From Macrostomum hystrix (taxonomy: Eukaryota; Platyhelminthes; Macrostomidae): a DNA stretch of 64,000 bases. The translations under genes were made by a program, and so were the position numbers. Shown here piece after piece: positions 10,581 through 20,238 of the stretch. Within the stretch, counting starts at the first letter, position 1; the number at the start of each line of letters is the position of its first letter. Location: the NCBI GenBank assembly GCA_950097015.1, contig CATNEN010000025.1, positions 8,730,501 to 8,794,500 of the forward strand, in the 5' to 3' direction. The notes beneath the pieces are model-generated. The model saw only the letters and a list, made by a program, of their open reading frames with translations. It was not told where the DNA came from and made no database searches.

Positions 10581-11690
10581 AGTGCAGAATTACGGTACTA
10601 TTTATTTTAACCAATCATGCGCTAACTACTCTACTGATCCGCTTAGTAGTATTTTTAGAAAATGCGAATTAGAAAACATACAAGTACAACATGTGATTCA
10701 TTTTGCCAAAAAAGGAGAATCGAATCAATCAAAAATCATGTGACTACTATTAATAGTATCCAATCAATTTTTATGTCATAAGCAACCAGCGATCCCACCA
10801 ATCATGTTACCCAAAATCAATCAAAAGGTCAAGAAAGCGATAATCCATCTTTTTGCGCTTCTACTAGTTTAGTTGTAAAAAGTCTAACCTCTCAAGTTGT
10901 CAAGCGTTGACCCAGACTTTTTGACAACATTTTGACACCTGTACTTTAAACGCACTCATCGAACCCGAGAGGGTCCGATTCTCTATAAATACAAGAGCTC
11001 CGAAGCGAGCCCAGATTCAGAGTCTCGCCGAGACGAGCAGAGTCTCGCAGAAAAGAGAAAACGGAGAGTCTGAAGTGGATTGGACTCCAGGTCCAAGACT
11101 TGTGGTAAGAGTTCCTTGATTTATCCTAGTTAATTAATTATTAATTAGTAAAGCTTTCTTGATCTAAGTTAAACCTCTCCGAGTAATCGTTAAACCAACG
11201 ATTACAGCGTAATCACAGACGTGTGATTATATTGAATATATTACAAAGGGTGAGCGCGGCGAGCGCCAGACTCGAGGTAAAACCTACCAGGGCTGGTAAG
11301 AAGGAACACACTCCACAAGTGACTATTGGTTAACCGACATCAACGATAAATCAGAACCAGGAAGATACCACACCTGATTACTATTGGCCCAGTGTAACCG
11401 CAACCGAGACGAGGAGAATAGATTAAATTCTCTTGCCTTCAAACGATCCAGGTACCTGAAAGACAACCACAAGCCAAGCGCATCAAAGCACTAAAACTTC
11501 TGCTAAATTAGTATTAATTACTGGGGCACCCAGCAGTTGCTGGAAGTGATCAATTCCTAAAAGAGAAACAAGGAACTTATCAAGCTTTTATCGGGTGCAA
11601 ATTGTTCCCATCAATGGGGAAGATGTGCAGCACTTGTTGGACACTTTTGGATCCTGTGTGAGTCTTCAGAGCTTTAGTTCCAGCAACTAA
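10581..11690 (+). mobile_element. possible decayed LTR retroelement with TATA box and protease fragment
   Basis: A TATA box (tataaat, 10984-10990) is followed by a leader-like region, and at about 11570-11690 an open stretch reads VQIVPINGEDVQHLL then DTFGS and CVSL. That resembles a retroviral-type aspartic protease whose DTGS is interrupted by one residue. It ends at a stop just before the 21-bp minisatellite. No matching second LTR was seen, so the limits are open. Could also be an unrelated promoter. Confidence 0.35.
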
Positions 11691-12262
11691 GAGAGAGAGA
11701 GAGTAGGGTGAGGATATGAGAGAGTAGAGTGAGGATATGAGAGAGTAGGGTGAGGATATGAGAGAGTAGGGTGAGGATATGAGAGAGTAGGGTGAGGATA
11801 TGAGAGAGTAGGGTGAGGATATGAGAGAGTAGGGTGAGGATATGAGAGAGTAGAGTGAGGATATGAGAGAGTAGGGTGAGGATATGAGAGAGTAGAGTGA
11901 GGATATGAGAGAGTAGGGTGATGATATGAGAGAGTAGGGTGAGGATATGAGAGAGTAGGGTGAGGATATGAGAGAGTAGAGTGAGGATATGAGAGAGTAG
12001 AGTGAGGATATGAGAGAGTAGGGTGAGGATATGAGAGAGTAGAGTGAGGATATGAGAGAGTAGGGTGATGATATGAGAGAGTAGAGTGAGGATATGAGAG
12101 AGTAGGGTGAGGATATGAGAGAGTAGGGTGAGGATATGAGAGAGTAGAGTGAGGATATGAGAGAGTAGGGTGAGGATATGAGAGAGTAGAGTGAGGATAT
12201 GAGAGAGTAGGGTGAGGATATGAGAGAGTAGTGTGAGGATATGAGAGAGTAGTGTGAGGATG
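11691..12262. repeat. 21-bp minisatellite, about 27 copies
   Basis: Unit agagagtagggtgaggatatg, varying at agagtg, gatgat and tgtgtg positions. Being a multiple of three, it creates long minus-strand frames (TLSYPHP repeats) that are not genes. Confidence 0.95.
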
Positions 12263-12349
12263 TAAGATCGAACGTGTTTTAAGATAAGCGCTACAACGCT
12301 TACTAAATCCTGAACCGCCGCCAGATGGCCCTAGTCTACAGTGAGCTGC
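12263..12349. other. spacer between minisatellites
   Basis: Short unique sequence between the 21-bp and 15-bp arrays; nothing recognised. Confidence 0.4.
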
Positions 12350-12575
12350 TTGAAGTTTTCTTTCCTGAAGTTTTCTTTCCTGGAGTTTTTTCCCTGAAGT
12401 TTTCTTCCCTGAAGTTTTCTTCCCTGAAGTTTTCATTCCTGAAGTTTTCTTTCCTGAAGTTTTCTTTCCTGAAGTTTTCTTTCCTAAAGTTTTCTTCCCT
12501 GAAGTTTTCTTTCCTGAAGTTTTCTTTCCTGAAGTTTTCTTTCCTAAAGTTTTCTTTCCAGAGTTTCGCTTTCCT
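12350..12575. repeat. 15-bp minisatellite, about 15 copies
   Basis: Unit gaagttttctttcct with variants gaagttttcttccct and aaagttttctttcct. Gives spurious KFSFL (plus) and GKENFR (minus) frames. Confidence 0.95.
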
Positions 12576-12589
12576 AAACACTGGGTGCC

Positions 12590-13290
12590 CACCCACCCAC
12601 CTGTCTAATTAACCTGGCTGCCCACCCACCCACCTGTCTAATTAACCTGGCTGCCCACCCACCCACCTGTTTAATTAACCTGGCTGCCTACCCACCCACC
12701 TGTCTAATTAACCTGGCTGCCGACCCACCCACCTGTTTAATTAACCTGGCTGCCTATCCCACCCACCTGTCTAATTAACCTGGCTGCCCACCCACCTGTC
12801 TAATTAACCTGGCTGCCCACCCACCCACCTGTCTAATTAACCTGGCTGCCCACCCACCCACCTGTTTAATTAACCTGGCTGCCTACCCACCCACCTGTCT
12901 AATTAACCTGGCTGCCCACCCACCTGTCTAATTAACCTGGCTGCCCACCCACCCACCTGTCTAATTAACCTGGCTGCCCACCCACCCACCTGTCTAATTA
13001 ACCTGGCTGCCCACCCACCCACCTGTCTAATTAACCTAGCTGCCCACCCAACCACCTGTCTAATTAACCTGGCTGCCCACCCACCCACCTGTCTAATTAA
13101 CCTGGCTGCCCACATAACTGTCTAATTAACCTGCCCACCCACCCACCTGTCTAATAAACCTGGCTGCCCACATAACTGTCTAATTAACCTGATTTTTCTA
13201 TCTAATCAACTTAGCTACCCACCCACTTACCTATCTACTTGCATACCTACCTGCCTGCTTACCTACCTACCTACCTACCTACCCACCTAC
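12590..13290. repeat. 33-bp minisatellite, about 18 copies, then CTAC simple repeat
   Basis: Unit taattaacctggctgcccac plus ccacccacctgtc; some units lack four bases (29 bp). It decays from about 13,100 and grades into a ctac/cctacc simple repeat (13,225-13,290) that supplies the pyrimidine tract before the helicase exon. Confidence 0.9.
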
Positions 13291-13297
13291 CCATCAG

Positions 13298-13828
13298 GTG
13301 ATTCTGGCCGGCGACCCGATGCAGCTCGGCCCAGTGGTCCAATCAACCTGGGCACTGAAGTTCGGCCTAGGCGAGTCCCTGCTCCACCGCCTCATAGAGA
13401 CCTCGCCGGCCTACGCCCGACGTCCCGGTCGCTATCCGGACGACGGCTACGATCCCCTGCTGGTGACGAAACTGCTGGAGAACTACCGCAGCCATCCCGC
13501 ACTGCTCACAGTCTACTCCGACCTGTTCTACCATTCCGAATTGATTCCGCGAGTGGATCCCGCGGCCGGCAATCGGTTCCTGACCTGGCCCAGCCTGCCG
13601 AATCCCCAAGTGCCGCTGCTATTTCACGGCGTCATCGGCGAGGACCGGCGCGAAGGCGACTCGCCGTCATGGTTCAATCCGGCCGAGGCTGTGCTGGTGG
13701 TTCGCTACGTCATCGACCTGCTGGCGCTTTGGCCGCATCTCGGCGACACCAACGACGGCATGGGCGTGGTCACGCCGTACAGGAAGCAGGCCGAGAAGAT
13801 CCGATCGCTGCTATTTGCCGATCGCTGA
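13298..13828 (+). CDS. MOV10/Armitage-like SF1 RNA helicase, internal exon
   Basis: One exon of an Upf1-like superfamily 1 helicase; relatives unwind RNA in silencing, piRNA biogenesis or retroelement control. After acceptor ccatcag (ending 13297) the frame reads VILAGDPMQLGPVVQS (motif III, GDxxQL), then LLENYRSHPALL (motif IV), PLLFHGVIGEDRREGDSPSW, FNPAEA and GVVTPYRKQAEKIRSLL (motif V region), all typical of MOV10 rather than Upf1. Motifs I/II should lie upstream and motif VI (VEEFQGQER type) downstream, but neither was found. The frame stops at 13828 with no usable GT donor before it, and a BEL/Pao remnant begins within about 120 bases. The gene therefore looks truncated here; a donor at gag/gttggc would lie after the stop. 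Confidence 0.75.
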   Translation: MILAGDPMQLGPVVQSTWALKFGLGESLLHRLIETSPAYARRPGRYPDDGYDPLLVTKLLENYRSHPALLTVYSDLFYHSELIPRVDPAAGNRFLTWPSLPNPQVPLLFHGVIGEDRREGDSPSWFNPAEAVLVVRYVIDLLALWPHLGDTNDGMGVVTPYRKQAEKIRSLLFADR

Positions 13829-13945
13829 GGTTGGCAAGGGAGCTACCGCATTGGCAAAAAGGTGGTACAAGATTGTGAACGACTTGTCAGTCTGCCAAAG
13901 CCTTCGCTTTCGACCTTGGCAGTCCAATCTTGAAACGATTTCTAG
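13829..13945. other. junction between helicase exon and BEL/Pao remnant
   Basis: No feature recognised. Contains partial word repeats (ttggcaa, cttggca) but no convincing structure. Confidence 0.3.
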
Positions 13946-14299
13946 AAAGGGCCTGCGGGCAAGGTGTACTGCACCTACTGTGGATTAGGGCACAGGTCAG
14001 AAGCGTGCAACAAGGTTGCCACGGCTACTAGCCGCCGGACCTTCCTGCAACAAGAGAATCGCTGTTTTCGTTGCTTGCGCACAGGCCATTGGCTTCGCAT
14101 GTGCAATGACTCACGAAAGTGCAGAAACTGCGGAGGAGCTCATCACGTGAGCATTTGCATCCCTACCGCTCAAAAACCTAAAACTAGCGATCGGCACATA
14201 CATGTAGCTCAAAATGAAGGCGGGAAAAGGGGAAAAGACCCATGTCACGTGACCAGTGTCTACCGACCTCCGCAGAGCAGACAGATGCATCGCTTGTGA
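13946..14299 (+). mobile_element. BEL/Pao retrotransposon gag C-terminus (zinc knuckles), remnant
   Basis: The frame has three Cys/His clusters: CTYCGLGHRSEAC, then CFRCLRTGHWLRMC, then CRNCGGAHHVSIC. That order, with a charged linker between the first two, is typical of BEL/Pao gag proteins that bind RNA in the virus-like particle. A stop (tag, 13943-13945) lies directly upstream in frame and the frame ends at 14299 without a protease, so it is a broken copy. Confidence 0.8.
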
Positions 14300-15012
14300 G
14301 GCAGTGAATAAATTAGGACTTTTTTCATTTTAAATTCCCGCCACTTTTCCTCACGCGCTAGCTAAATATCGTAATCTCACGCAGTGCTCTTTGTTCGTAA
14401 TATTCGCTCTCAAGTGGAAACATGCACCCACCCCAATTTCTTTGTATATATGTATAGTGGAAAATATAAATGCGATCTTCAACCTGCTCCCTCGCTCCCC
14501 AGTCATACCAATAACACTGGTTAAACCTACTATACGTTCTCGACGAAATATAAGCGATTAAACTTCCTAACTCTTTTCCTGTTTCGCTATTAAATAGACC
14601 GAGTTCCTTAGTTATTTTCCTAATAAAAGGAAAACAGTTAAAGATACCTTTGCCTTCCCAATCCTCTCCCAAAGATCTCTGGTCGGCCTTCTTTACCAAA
14701 ACCCACCCTATTATATGATCCCTTTGAAATACCAATATACCGTCCTAAAATCCCGTCCAAAAGTCCACCTGAAGTCTATCTGAAGTCCACCTAAAAGTTC
14801 CCTAAATACCCCCTGAAGTTCCTAAACTCCGCCTTTATCCCTCATGAGACTGTACTAATCCCGGACCCCATAGAGGAAAGTAAGTGAGAGCGCGAAGGAC
14901 GTTCACCAGGCTACTTCAATCCATCCTGATACGCCCCACGGACTGTGTGCCCCAGATCAGTGACCTTAGCCCTCGTGCCAGCAGCAGTAAATTCCGCTCC
15001 CATTGTTAGTAG
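14300..15012. other. no recognised gene
   Basis: A 125-codon minus-strand frame (14735-14358) has no recognisable domain. A short cctgaagt-rich stretch lies at 14,755-14,830. This is the pre-insertion DNA in which the Gypsy element landed. Confidence 0.35.
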
Positions 15013-15017
15013 CTAGT
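15013..15017. repeat. target-site duplication, left
   Basis: ctagt, repeated at 19797-19801 directly after the 3' LTR. Confidence 0.9.
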
Positions 15018-15254
15018 TGTAGGCGGCGCCAGCCGTCACGCGTGCGTGGGGTTGGCGGCGTTCTACGTTCTTTCTCTCTGCCGCCTCTCTCCCCCCTTGG
15101 CACGCACGTTAGCTAATGTACGGGGTGCGGCTTTAGCCGCCACCCCAGCTCAAACTCAGATTTTATAATAAAATATACTGTATCGCATATTATTCGCTCT
15201 TGTGTAATTTCGGCTATCGACTACTACAAACAGTCGCGTTTCACAATTCCTACA
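15018..15254 (+). repeat. 5' LTR of the Gypsy element
   Basis: Starts tgtaggcggcgcc and ends caattcctaca. A TATA-like/AT-rich stretch (tataataaaatata, about 15164) lies two thirds in and should drive transcription of the element. Confidence 0.95.
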
Positions 15255-15255
15255 G

Positions 15256-15273
15256 TGGCGTCGCAAGCCATCG
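15256..15273 (+). promoter_or_regulatory. candidate primer-binding site
   Basis: tggcgtcgcaagccatcg begins one base after the 5' LTR with the TGG expected to pair with a tRNA 3' CCA end. The tRNA was not identified. Confidence 0.6.
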
Positions 15274-15288
15274 CAGCCAACGCGGGGC

Positions 15289-18200
15289 ATGGCCACAAGC
15301 TACGTTTCTCTACCTCCACCCGAGCCATTTCTCATTACTCACGACCCGCACAACGCGGGCAAACGTTGGAACGAATGGTCAGCGCGATTCGCAGACTTTA
15401 TTGAGGCATCCGGAATTGCCAATGAAAACCAAAAATGCAAGCTGCTCTGCTACACGGCCGGAAAGGAAGTCTCGGACATCATTCGGGAACTACCAAAGCC
15501 CAGGTCTGACGCCGACGGCCAGGAGCAGGAACACACACTGCAGACCATCTTCAAGGGACTGAGGCAACACTTCGACGATAGAAAGAACATCGTTTACGCT
15601 CGATACCAGTTCCGTCTGTGTGTCCAACAATCTGGTGAGAAAATCGAAGCTTGGTACAGCAGGCTGCGGACGGCTGCTGAACCATGTGAATTCGGCGACT
15701 TACGCGACTCCCTCATCCGAGACCAACTTGTTGCTACATGCACCTCCGACAAGCTGCGCAGACGGCTGCTCCAGGAAGCAAACATCTCACTGGAAGACGC
15801 GCTGCGGAAGGCCAGAGCATTCGAAGCTGCGGAAGAACAGGCTGCTGAGATGGAGAAGACCACCGAGTCGCAGGTGGCCAGCGTGGCCAATAGAAGCCAA
15901 ACAGCGTCAGACAAACGCACGCCACACAGCGAGGCCAGGCAGAGCCGATCACAGACTTGCTACCGCTGCGGCGAGCGCGGCCACGCTTCCTGTGACGCAG
16001 CCAAGGGCAAAATCTGCCACAACTGCGGCAAGCCAAACCACCTAGCAAAGGCTTGCCGCCAGCCGCGGTTAAGCAGCAACAGAGTCCAACAGCAGATTCA
16101 CGCCAACGCATACCGCACAGCTCCTGGTGACACCTCCAGCCAAGACGTGTTCACACTGCACAGGGAAGGCATCTATCCGCCTGACGTCTCGCTGAAAGTC
16201 CGAGTGGGAGATCAGCAGCTCCCGATGATGATTGACAGCGGAGCTAGCTGCAGCATTATGAGCAAATGCACCTTCAAGACGCTCCGCCGGCCGCATCTGC
16301 GAGCTCCAAAATCCGAGGTGCGAGCCTACGGTTGCGCCTCACCGCTGAAGATCCTGGGTGTCTCCGACTTACAAGTCCACGTTGGATCAGCCAGCACCGT
16401 CACTCCGTTCTACATCATGGATGGTGACGGCCTGACGATTCTCGGTCGCGAGCCCGCATTCAGACTAGGAGTGCTCAAAATCCAGCGCCCCGATTCGAGC
16501 GAGACGGAAGCCGTGCACTCAAACAACACAGCGGGATTGTCACCGCAGCTGCAAGACATCCTGCACCGTCACAGAGAAGTCTTCGAAGGCATCGGATGCA
16601 TCAAGGGCGTGCAGGTGAAAGTGCAGCTGTCAGGCGACGCCGTTCCAGTCTGCCACGCGCCTTCCCGGGTAGCGGCGCATCTAAGAGCAACCGTGGTGGA
16701 CGAGCTGAAGGCATTGGAGCGACAGGACATCATCGAAGCAGTCAAGGGACCCAGCGCCTGGGTGGCACGCATGGTCGTAGTGCCCAAGGCGGACGGCGGT
16801 GTCAGAATATGCCAAGACCTTCGCGACTTGAACGCCTTCGTTGTTCCGGAAAAGCAGCAGATCCCGACACTGGACGAAGTCACCGAGGAGATGTCTGGAG
16901 CCAAGCTTTTCAGCGAGCTCGACATCCGGAAAGCTTTCTATCAGATCCCCGTGCACGAAGACAGCCGACATCTGTTCACATTCAGCACGCCGCTCGGACT
17001 GATGCGACTGAAGCGGCTGAGCATGGGATTTACCAACGCCTCAGAAATCCTTCAACGGGTTATGCTAGGCATCCTCAGCGGCATTGACGGCGTCAGGTGG
17101 GTCCATGACGATGTCATCGTGTACGCCGCAGATATCAAACAACATCATGAAAGACTGGATCTATGTCTTCAACGCCTCCGCGAGTTTGGCATCACGTTGA
17201 ACAAAGACAAGTGCAAGTTCGCCAAGCCAGCAGTCGACTTCCTCGGAATGCATCTGTCAGCCAAGGGCATCCAACCAGCTGCCGAGAAGATCCAAGCAAT
17301 GCAGGACTTCCGGCAGCCCGCCAATGTCTCAGAAATACGGTCATTCCTCGGCACAGCAAACTTTCTGGCGAAGTTTATTTCTGGATACGCTGACGTGTCA
17401 GCCCCGCTGCGCCAACTGACTAAAAAGGGCCAGCCGTGGGAATGGACCGACAGCCACACCAAGGCATTCAACAGCATCAAAAGTGCAATTGCCAACGCCG
17501 ACACGCTAGCATTCTTCGATCGCAAGCGGCACACGGAGCTCCTGGTGGACGCATCTCCGATCGGACTCGGCGCCATTCTCACCCAGAAGCAGCCAGATGG
17601 CAGCAGCCGACCCGTGGCCTATGCCAGCAGAGCTCTGTCGCCGGTGGAGCAGCGGTATGCGCAGATTGAGCGGGAGGCGCTGGCCATCAAGTTCGCCTGC
17701 CTGAAATTCGAACATTACCTGGCAGGCGACCCGAACTTCACCGTTGTGACGGACCACCGGCCCCTCGTTCCACTGTTCAAGCCGGGTTCCCGCCCACCGC
17801 CGCGGATCGAGCGAATGGCCCTCCGCATCCAGCACCTCCGCTTTACTCTGTTGTACAGGCCGGGACCAGCAAATCCAGCCGATCTGCTTAGCCGCCAGCC
17901 GCTGCCGGAGTCGAGGCTAAACATCGGCGAGGTCATCGATGAAGCCCACGTCAACGCTGTATCAACTGGTGCCGTGCCAAAGGGCTTCACAATCCAACAA
18001 ATCAGAGAGGCTGCAAGATCTGATGCGGAAATGCAGGCTGCACTCGGCGCGATCAGAACCGGCAACTGGAACACTCTCAGCCCGGTGCAACGCTCATTCA
18101 AGTCCATCAGCAGCGAACTAACCGAGAACGACGGCGTCCTGCTTCGCGGAGATCTCATCGTCATCCCCGAGGCACTGCGGAGGCCGATCCTGCAGCTGGC

Positions 18201-19449
18201 TCACACCGGACACCTCGGGGCGGACAGGACTCTCAAGCGCCTGCAAACCAAGGTCTGGTGGCCCAAAATGTACAGCGACTGCGAAGTCTTTGTCAAGTGC
18301 TGCATCTACTGTCAGGCAGCGGCAACGCACGTGCAGCAGACGCCTCTAAAGCCGACGGAAATGCCCGACGGGCCTTGGCAGCTGCTCGGCATGGACTTCT
18401 ACGGTCCGGTGCAAGGTCACATGCTGCTCGTCACCACCGACTTGTACTCCAAGTACCCAGAAGTCGACGTAATGCAGTCAACCACGGCCGGCAGCGTGAC
18501 ACCGCACCTGAGACGGCTCTTCAGTCGCCACGGAATTCCTGCGGAGGTCATTACGGACAACGGACCGCCCTTCAACTCCGCTGAATTTCGCAACTTCCTC
18601 ACCGATTATGGGGTTCATCACCGGCTTATCTGTCCGCTGCACCCGGAGTCCAACGGAGCCACCGAACGCGTCAACCGCAGTATCGGCAAGGTGATCAAGA
18701 CGGCGATTGCTGAGGGCCGGAACTGGAGAGAGGCCCTAGACGACTGGCTACTGGCATTCCGCACCACGCCACACAGAGCCACAGGACGCACCCCGGCCGA
18801 GCTACTCATGGGCAGGGCGATCAACGACGGAATCCCGGCTATTCGGCAGCCAACTGTGACTGGATGCGACCATCAAGCCGTGAGGGACTGGAGTCGGCAG
18901 TACACGCGCGAAATGAAGCGAGCCTTTGACAAGCGCAACACCGCCAAGGAGCACAGAGTAGTTCCCGGCACAATGGTTCTCCGAAAGCAGCAGACACGCA
19001 TCAAAACTCAGCTGCCATTCGAGACCCAGCCTTGGACGGTAGAAGAGGTTCGAGGCGACACCTGCATCCTACGACGAGGCCAACAGTCCTGCATGCGACA
19101 CGTGACTCAGCTACGACCAATTTTCCCGACTGCCGGCCCGCCTGCCGACCCGCCTGCCGGCCCGCCTGCCGGCCCGCCTGCCGGCCCGCCTGCCGGCCCG
19201 CCTGCCGACCCGCCTGCCGGCCCGCCTGCCGGCCCGCCTGCCGGCCCGCCTGCCGGCCCGCCTGCCGGCCCGCCTGCCGGCCCGCCTGCCGGCCCGCCTG
19301 CCGGCCCACCTGCCGGCCCGCCTGCCGGCCCACCTCCGCCTGCCGGCACGCCTCCGCCTGTCGGCCAGGATACTGGTCAGGAAAATGATGCCGTGGCACT
19401 GAGACGCCATCCTAGAGCTGCCCGTGACAAGCCTAAGCGGTACAAGTAA
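15289..19449 (+). CDS. Gypsy gag-pol polyprotein, 1386 aa
   Basis: One frame encodes the capsid/nucleocapsid and enzymes for retrotransposition. In order: gag matrix/capsid region (1-220); zinc knuckles from residue 224, the first irregular (CYRCGERGHASC, spacing C-x2-C-x4-H-x2-C), the second canonical (CHNCGKPNHLAKAC); aspartic protease DSGA near 316; reverse transcriptase with PKADGGVRICQDLRDLN and active site VHDD at 605-608 instead of the usual YxDD; RNase H from about 750 (VDAS, D754); integrase with an HHCC finger (HTGH...CIYC) and a DD35E triad at about D1036, D1090 and E1126. The C-terminus carries a PPAG repeat and a basic end. No stop or frameshift. The ATG at 15289 lies 34 bases after the LTR and is the first in this frame. 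Confidence 0.95.
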   Translation: MATSYVSLPPPEPFLITHDPHNAGKRWNEWSARFADFIEASGIANENQKCKLLCYTAGKEVSDIIRELPKPRSDADGQEQEHTLQTIFKGLRQHFDDRKNIVYARYQFRLCVQQSGEKIEAWYSRLRTAAEPCEFGDLRDSLIRDQLVATCTSDKLRRRLLQEANISLEDALRKARAFEAAEEQAAEMEKTTESQVASVANRSQTASDKRTPHSEARQSRSQTCYRCGERGHASCDAAKGKICHNCGKPNHLAKACRQPRLSSNRVQQQIHANAYRTAPGDTSSQDVFTLHREGIYPPDVSLKVRVGDQQLPMMIDSGASCSIMSKCTFKTLRRPHLRAPKSEVRAYGCASPLKILGVSDLQVHVGSASTVTPFYIMDGDGLTILGREPAFRLGVLKIQRPDSSETEAVHSNNTAGLSPQLQDILHRHREVFEGIGCIKGVQVKVQLSGDAVPVCHAPSRVAAHLRATVVDELKALERQDIIEAVKGPSAWVARMVVVPKADGGVRICQDLRDLNAFVVPEKQQIPTLDEVTEEMSGAKLFSELDIRKAFYQIPVHEDSRHLFTFSTPLGLMRLKRLSMGFTNASEILQRVMLGILSGIDGVRWVHDDVIVYAADIKQHHERLDLCLQRLREFGITLNKDKCKFAKPAVDFLGMHLSAKGIQPAAEKIQAMQDFRQPANVSEIRSFLGTANFLAKFISGYADVSAPLRQLTKKGQPWEWTDSHTKAFNSIKSAIANADTLAFFDRKRHTELLVDASPIGLGAILTQKQPDGSSRPVAYASRALSPVEQRYAQIEREALAIKFACLKFEHYLAGDPNFTVVTDHRPLVPLFKPGSRPPPRIERMALRIQHLRFTLLYRPGPANPADLLSRQPLPESRLNIGEVIDEAHVNAVSTGAVPKGFTIQQIREAARSDAEMQAALGAIRTGNWNTLSPVQRSFKSISSELTENDGVLLRGDLIVIPEALRRPILQLAHTGHLGADRTLKRLQTKVWWPKMYSDCEVFVKCCIYCQAAATHVQQTPLKPTEMPDGPWQLLGMDFYGPVQGHMLLVTTDLYSKYPEVDVMQSTTAGSVTPHLRRLFSRHGIPAEVITDNGPPFNSAEFRNFLTDYGVHHRLICPLHPESNGATERVNRSIGKVIKTAIAEGRNWREALDDWLLAFRTTPHRATGRTPAELLMGRAINDGIPAIRQPTVTGCDHQAVRDWSRQYTREMKRAFDKRNTAKEHRVVPGTMVLRKQQTRIKTQLPFETQPWTVEEVRGDTCILRRGQQSCMRHVTQLRPIFPTAGPPADPPAGPPAGPPAGPPAGPPADPPAGPPAGPPAGPPAGPPAGPPAGPPAGPPAGPPAGPPAGPPPPAGTPPPVGQDTGQENDAVALRRHPRAARDKPKRYK
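19131..19350 (+). repeat. 12-bp repeat encoding PPAG at the end of pol
   Basis: About 17 copies of cctgccggcccg (PAGP), some with gac (PADP), in frame inside the polyprotein after the integrase. It gives a proline/glycine-rich extension of about 70 residues. High GC creates mirror frames on both strands. Confidence 0.95.
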
Positions 19450-19548
19450 CTAAGGAATTGTGCTCTAATCATTCATTAAGTTTCTATCATCTGAACTGTT
19501 AATCTCGTGTTCAAAGTTTAGTTTTTTCCTATTTCGTTTTATTCCTTT

Positions 19549-19559
19549 GGGGGGAGAAG
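19549..19559 (+). promoter_or_regulatory. polypurine tract
   Basis: ggggggagaag directly before the 3' LTR, the expected plus-strand primer for reverse transcription. Confidence 0.9.
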
Positions 19560-19796
19560 TGTAGGCGGCGCCAGCCGTCACGCGTGCGTGGGGTTGGCGG
19601 CGTTCTACGTTCTTTCTCTCTGCCGCCTCTCTCCCCCCTTGGCACGCACGTTAGCTAATGTACGGGGTGCGGCTTTAGCCGCCACCCCAGCTCAAACTCA
19701 GATTTTATAATAAAATATACTGTATCGCATATTATTCGCTCTTGTGTAATTTCGGCTATCGACTACTACAAACAGTCGCGTTTCACAATTCCTACA
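19560..19796 (+). repeat. 3' LTR of the Gypsy element
   Basis: Same 237 bp as the 5' LTR with no difference that I can find. Confidence 0.95.
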
Positions 19797-19801
19797 CTAG
19801 T
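19797..19801. repeat. target-site duplication, right
   Basis: ctagt, matching 15013-15017. Confidence 0.9.
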
Positions 19802-19974
19802 GTCTTGCCGCTCGGGCATTAGCGCTACCTTAGGTATAGCCCGAACAGCGTGGAAAATACCTATTCTCACCCTCATAACTTACGCTACCATCCCCCCCAA
19901 ATACTCAGCTCACCAATCCCAAATCCAACAAATAGAGAGAGAGCTGAGAGGTCTGCTACACTTGAAATATTGAA

Positions 19975-20236
19975 AAAAACTTATTGTTTCATTATAAGGT
20001 TCAATATTCGCATAAAATAACCCAAGCCCAATAGTCTGCGGCAGAGTTTTTCGAAACTAATCAGCAGGCCCAGTCAAATAGGGAATTCGTTTTAACAACA
20101 AACCTATACCCTTACCTAAACCATAATTAACACTAAACCGAAACCAAAACCGAAACCGAAACCTAACGTTGTGACTGATTGTGTGAGTACACTTGCCCTG
20201 CCAGCAAACCTAGCGTGAGTGACCTTATACACAAAA
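19975..20236. repeat. diverged shard of the 12-kb unit (telomere-like block)
   Basis: Homologous to 30366-30690: same order of caatattcgcataaaataa, agtctgcggcagagttttt, the CCTAAA-type tract and gtgagtacacttgccctg. Clearly more diverged than the units are from each other, so it is an old, rearranged outlier copy. Confidence 0.8.
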
Positions 20237-20238
20237 AT

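Larger units (their letters stand above)
15018..19796 (+). mobile_element. complete Ty3/Gypsy LTR retrotransposon, 4779 bp
   Basis: All parts are present: 237-bp LTRs starting TG and ending CA, 5-bp target duplication (ctagt), primer-binding site, a single gag-pol frame, polypurine tract and 3' LTR. The two LTRs read identically to me over 237 bp and the frame is unbroken, so insertion was recent and the element may be autonomous. No env-like frame follows pol. Confidence 0.97.

Noticed and set aside
11687-12592. 301-codon minus-strand TLSYPHP/KKTSG protein
   Set aside because: Reads across two unrelated minisatellites; no gene-like content.
14970-15012. Similarity to the 530 loop of small-subunit rRNA (gtgccagcagcagtaaattcc)
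   Set aside because: Only a short stretch matches and the surrounding sequence shows no other rRNA helix; chance or a tiny relic.
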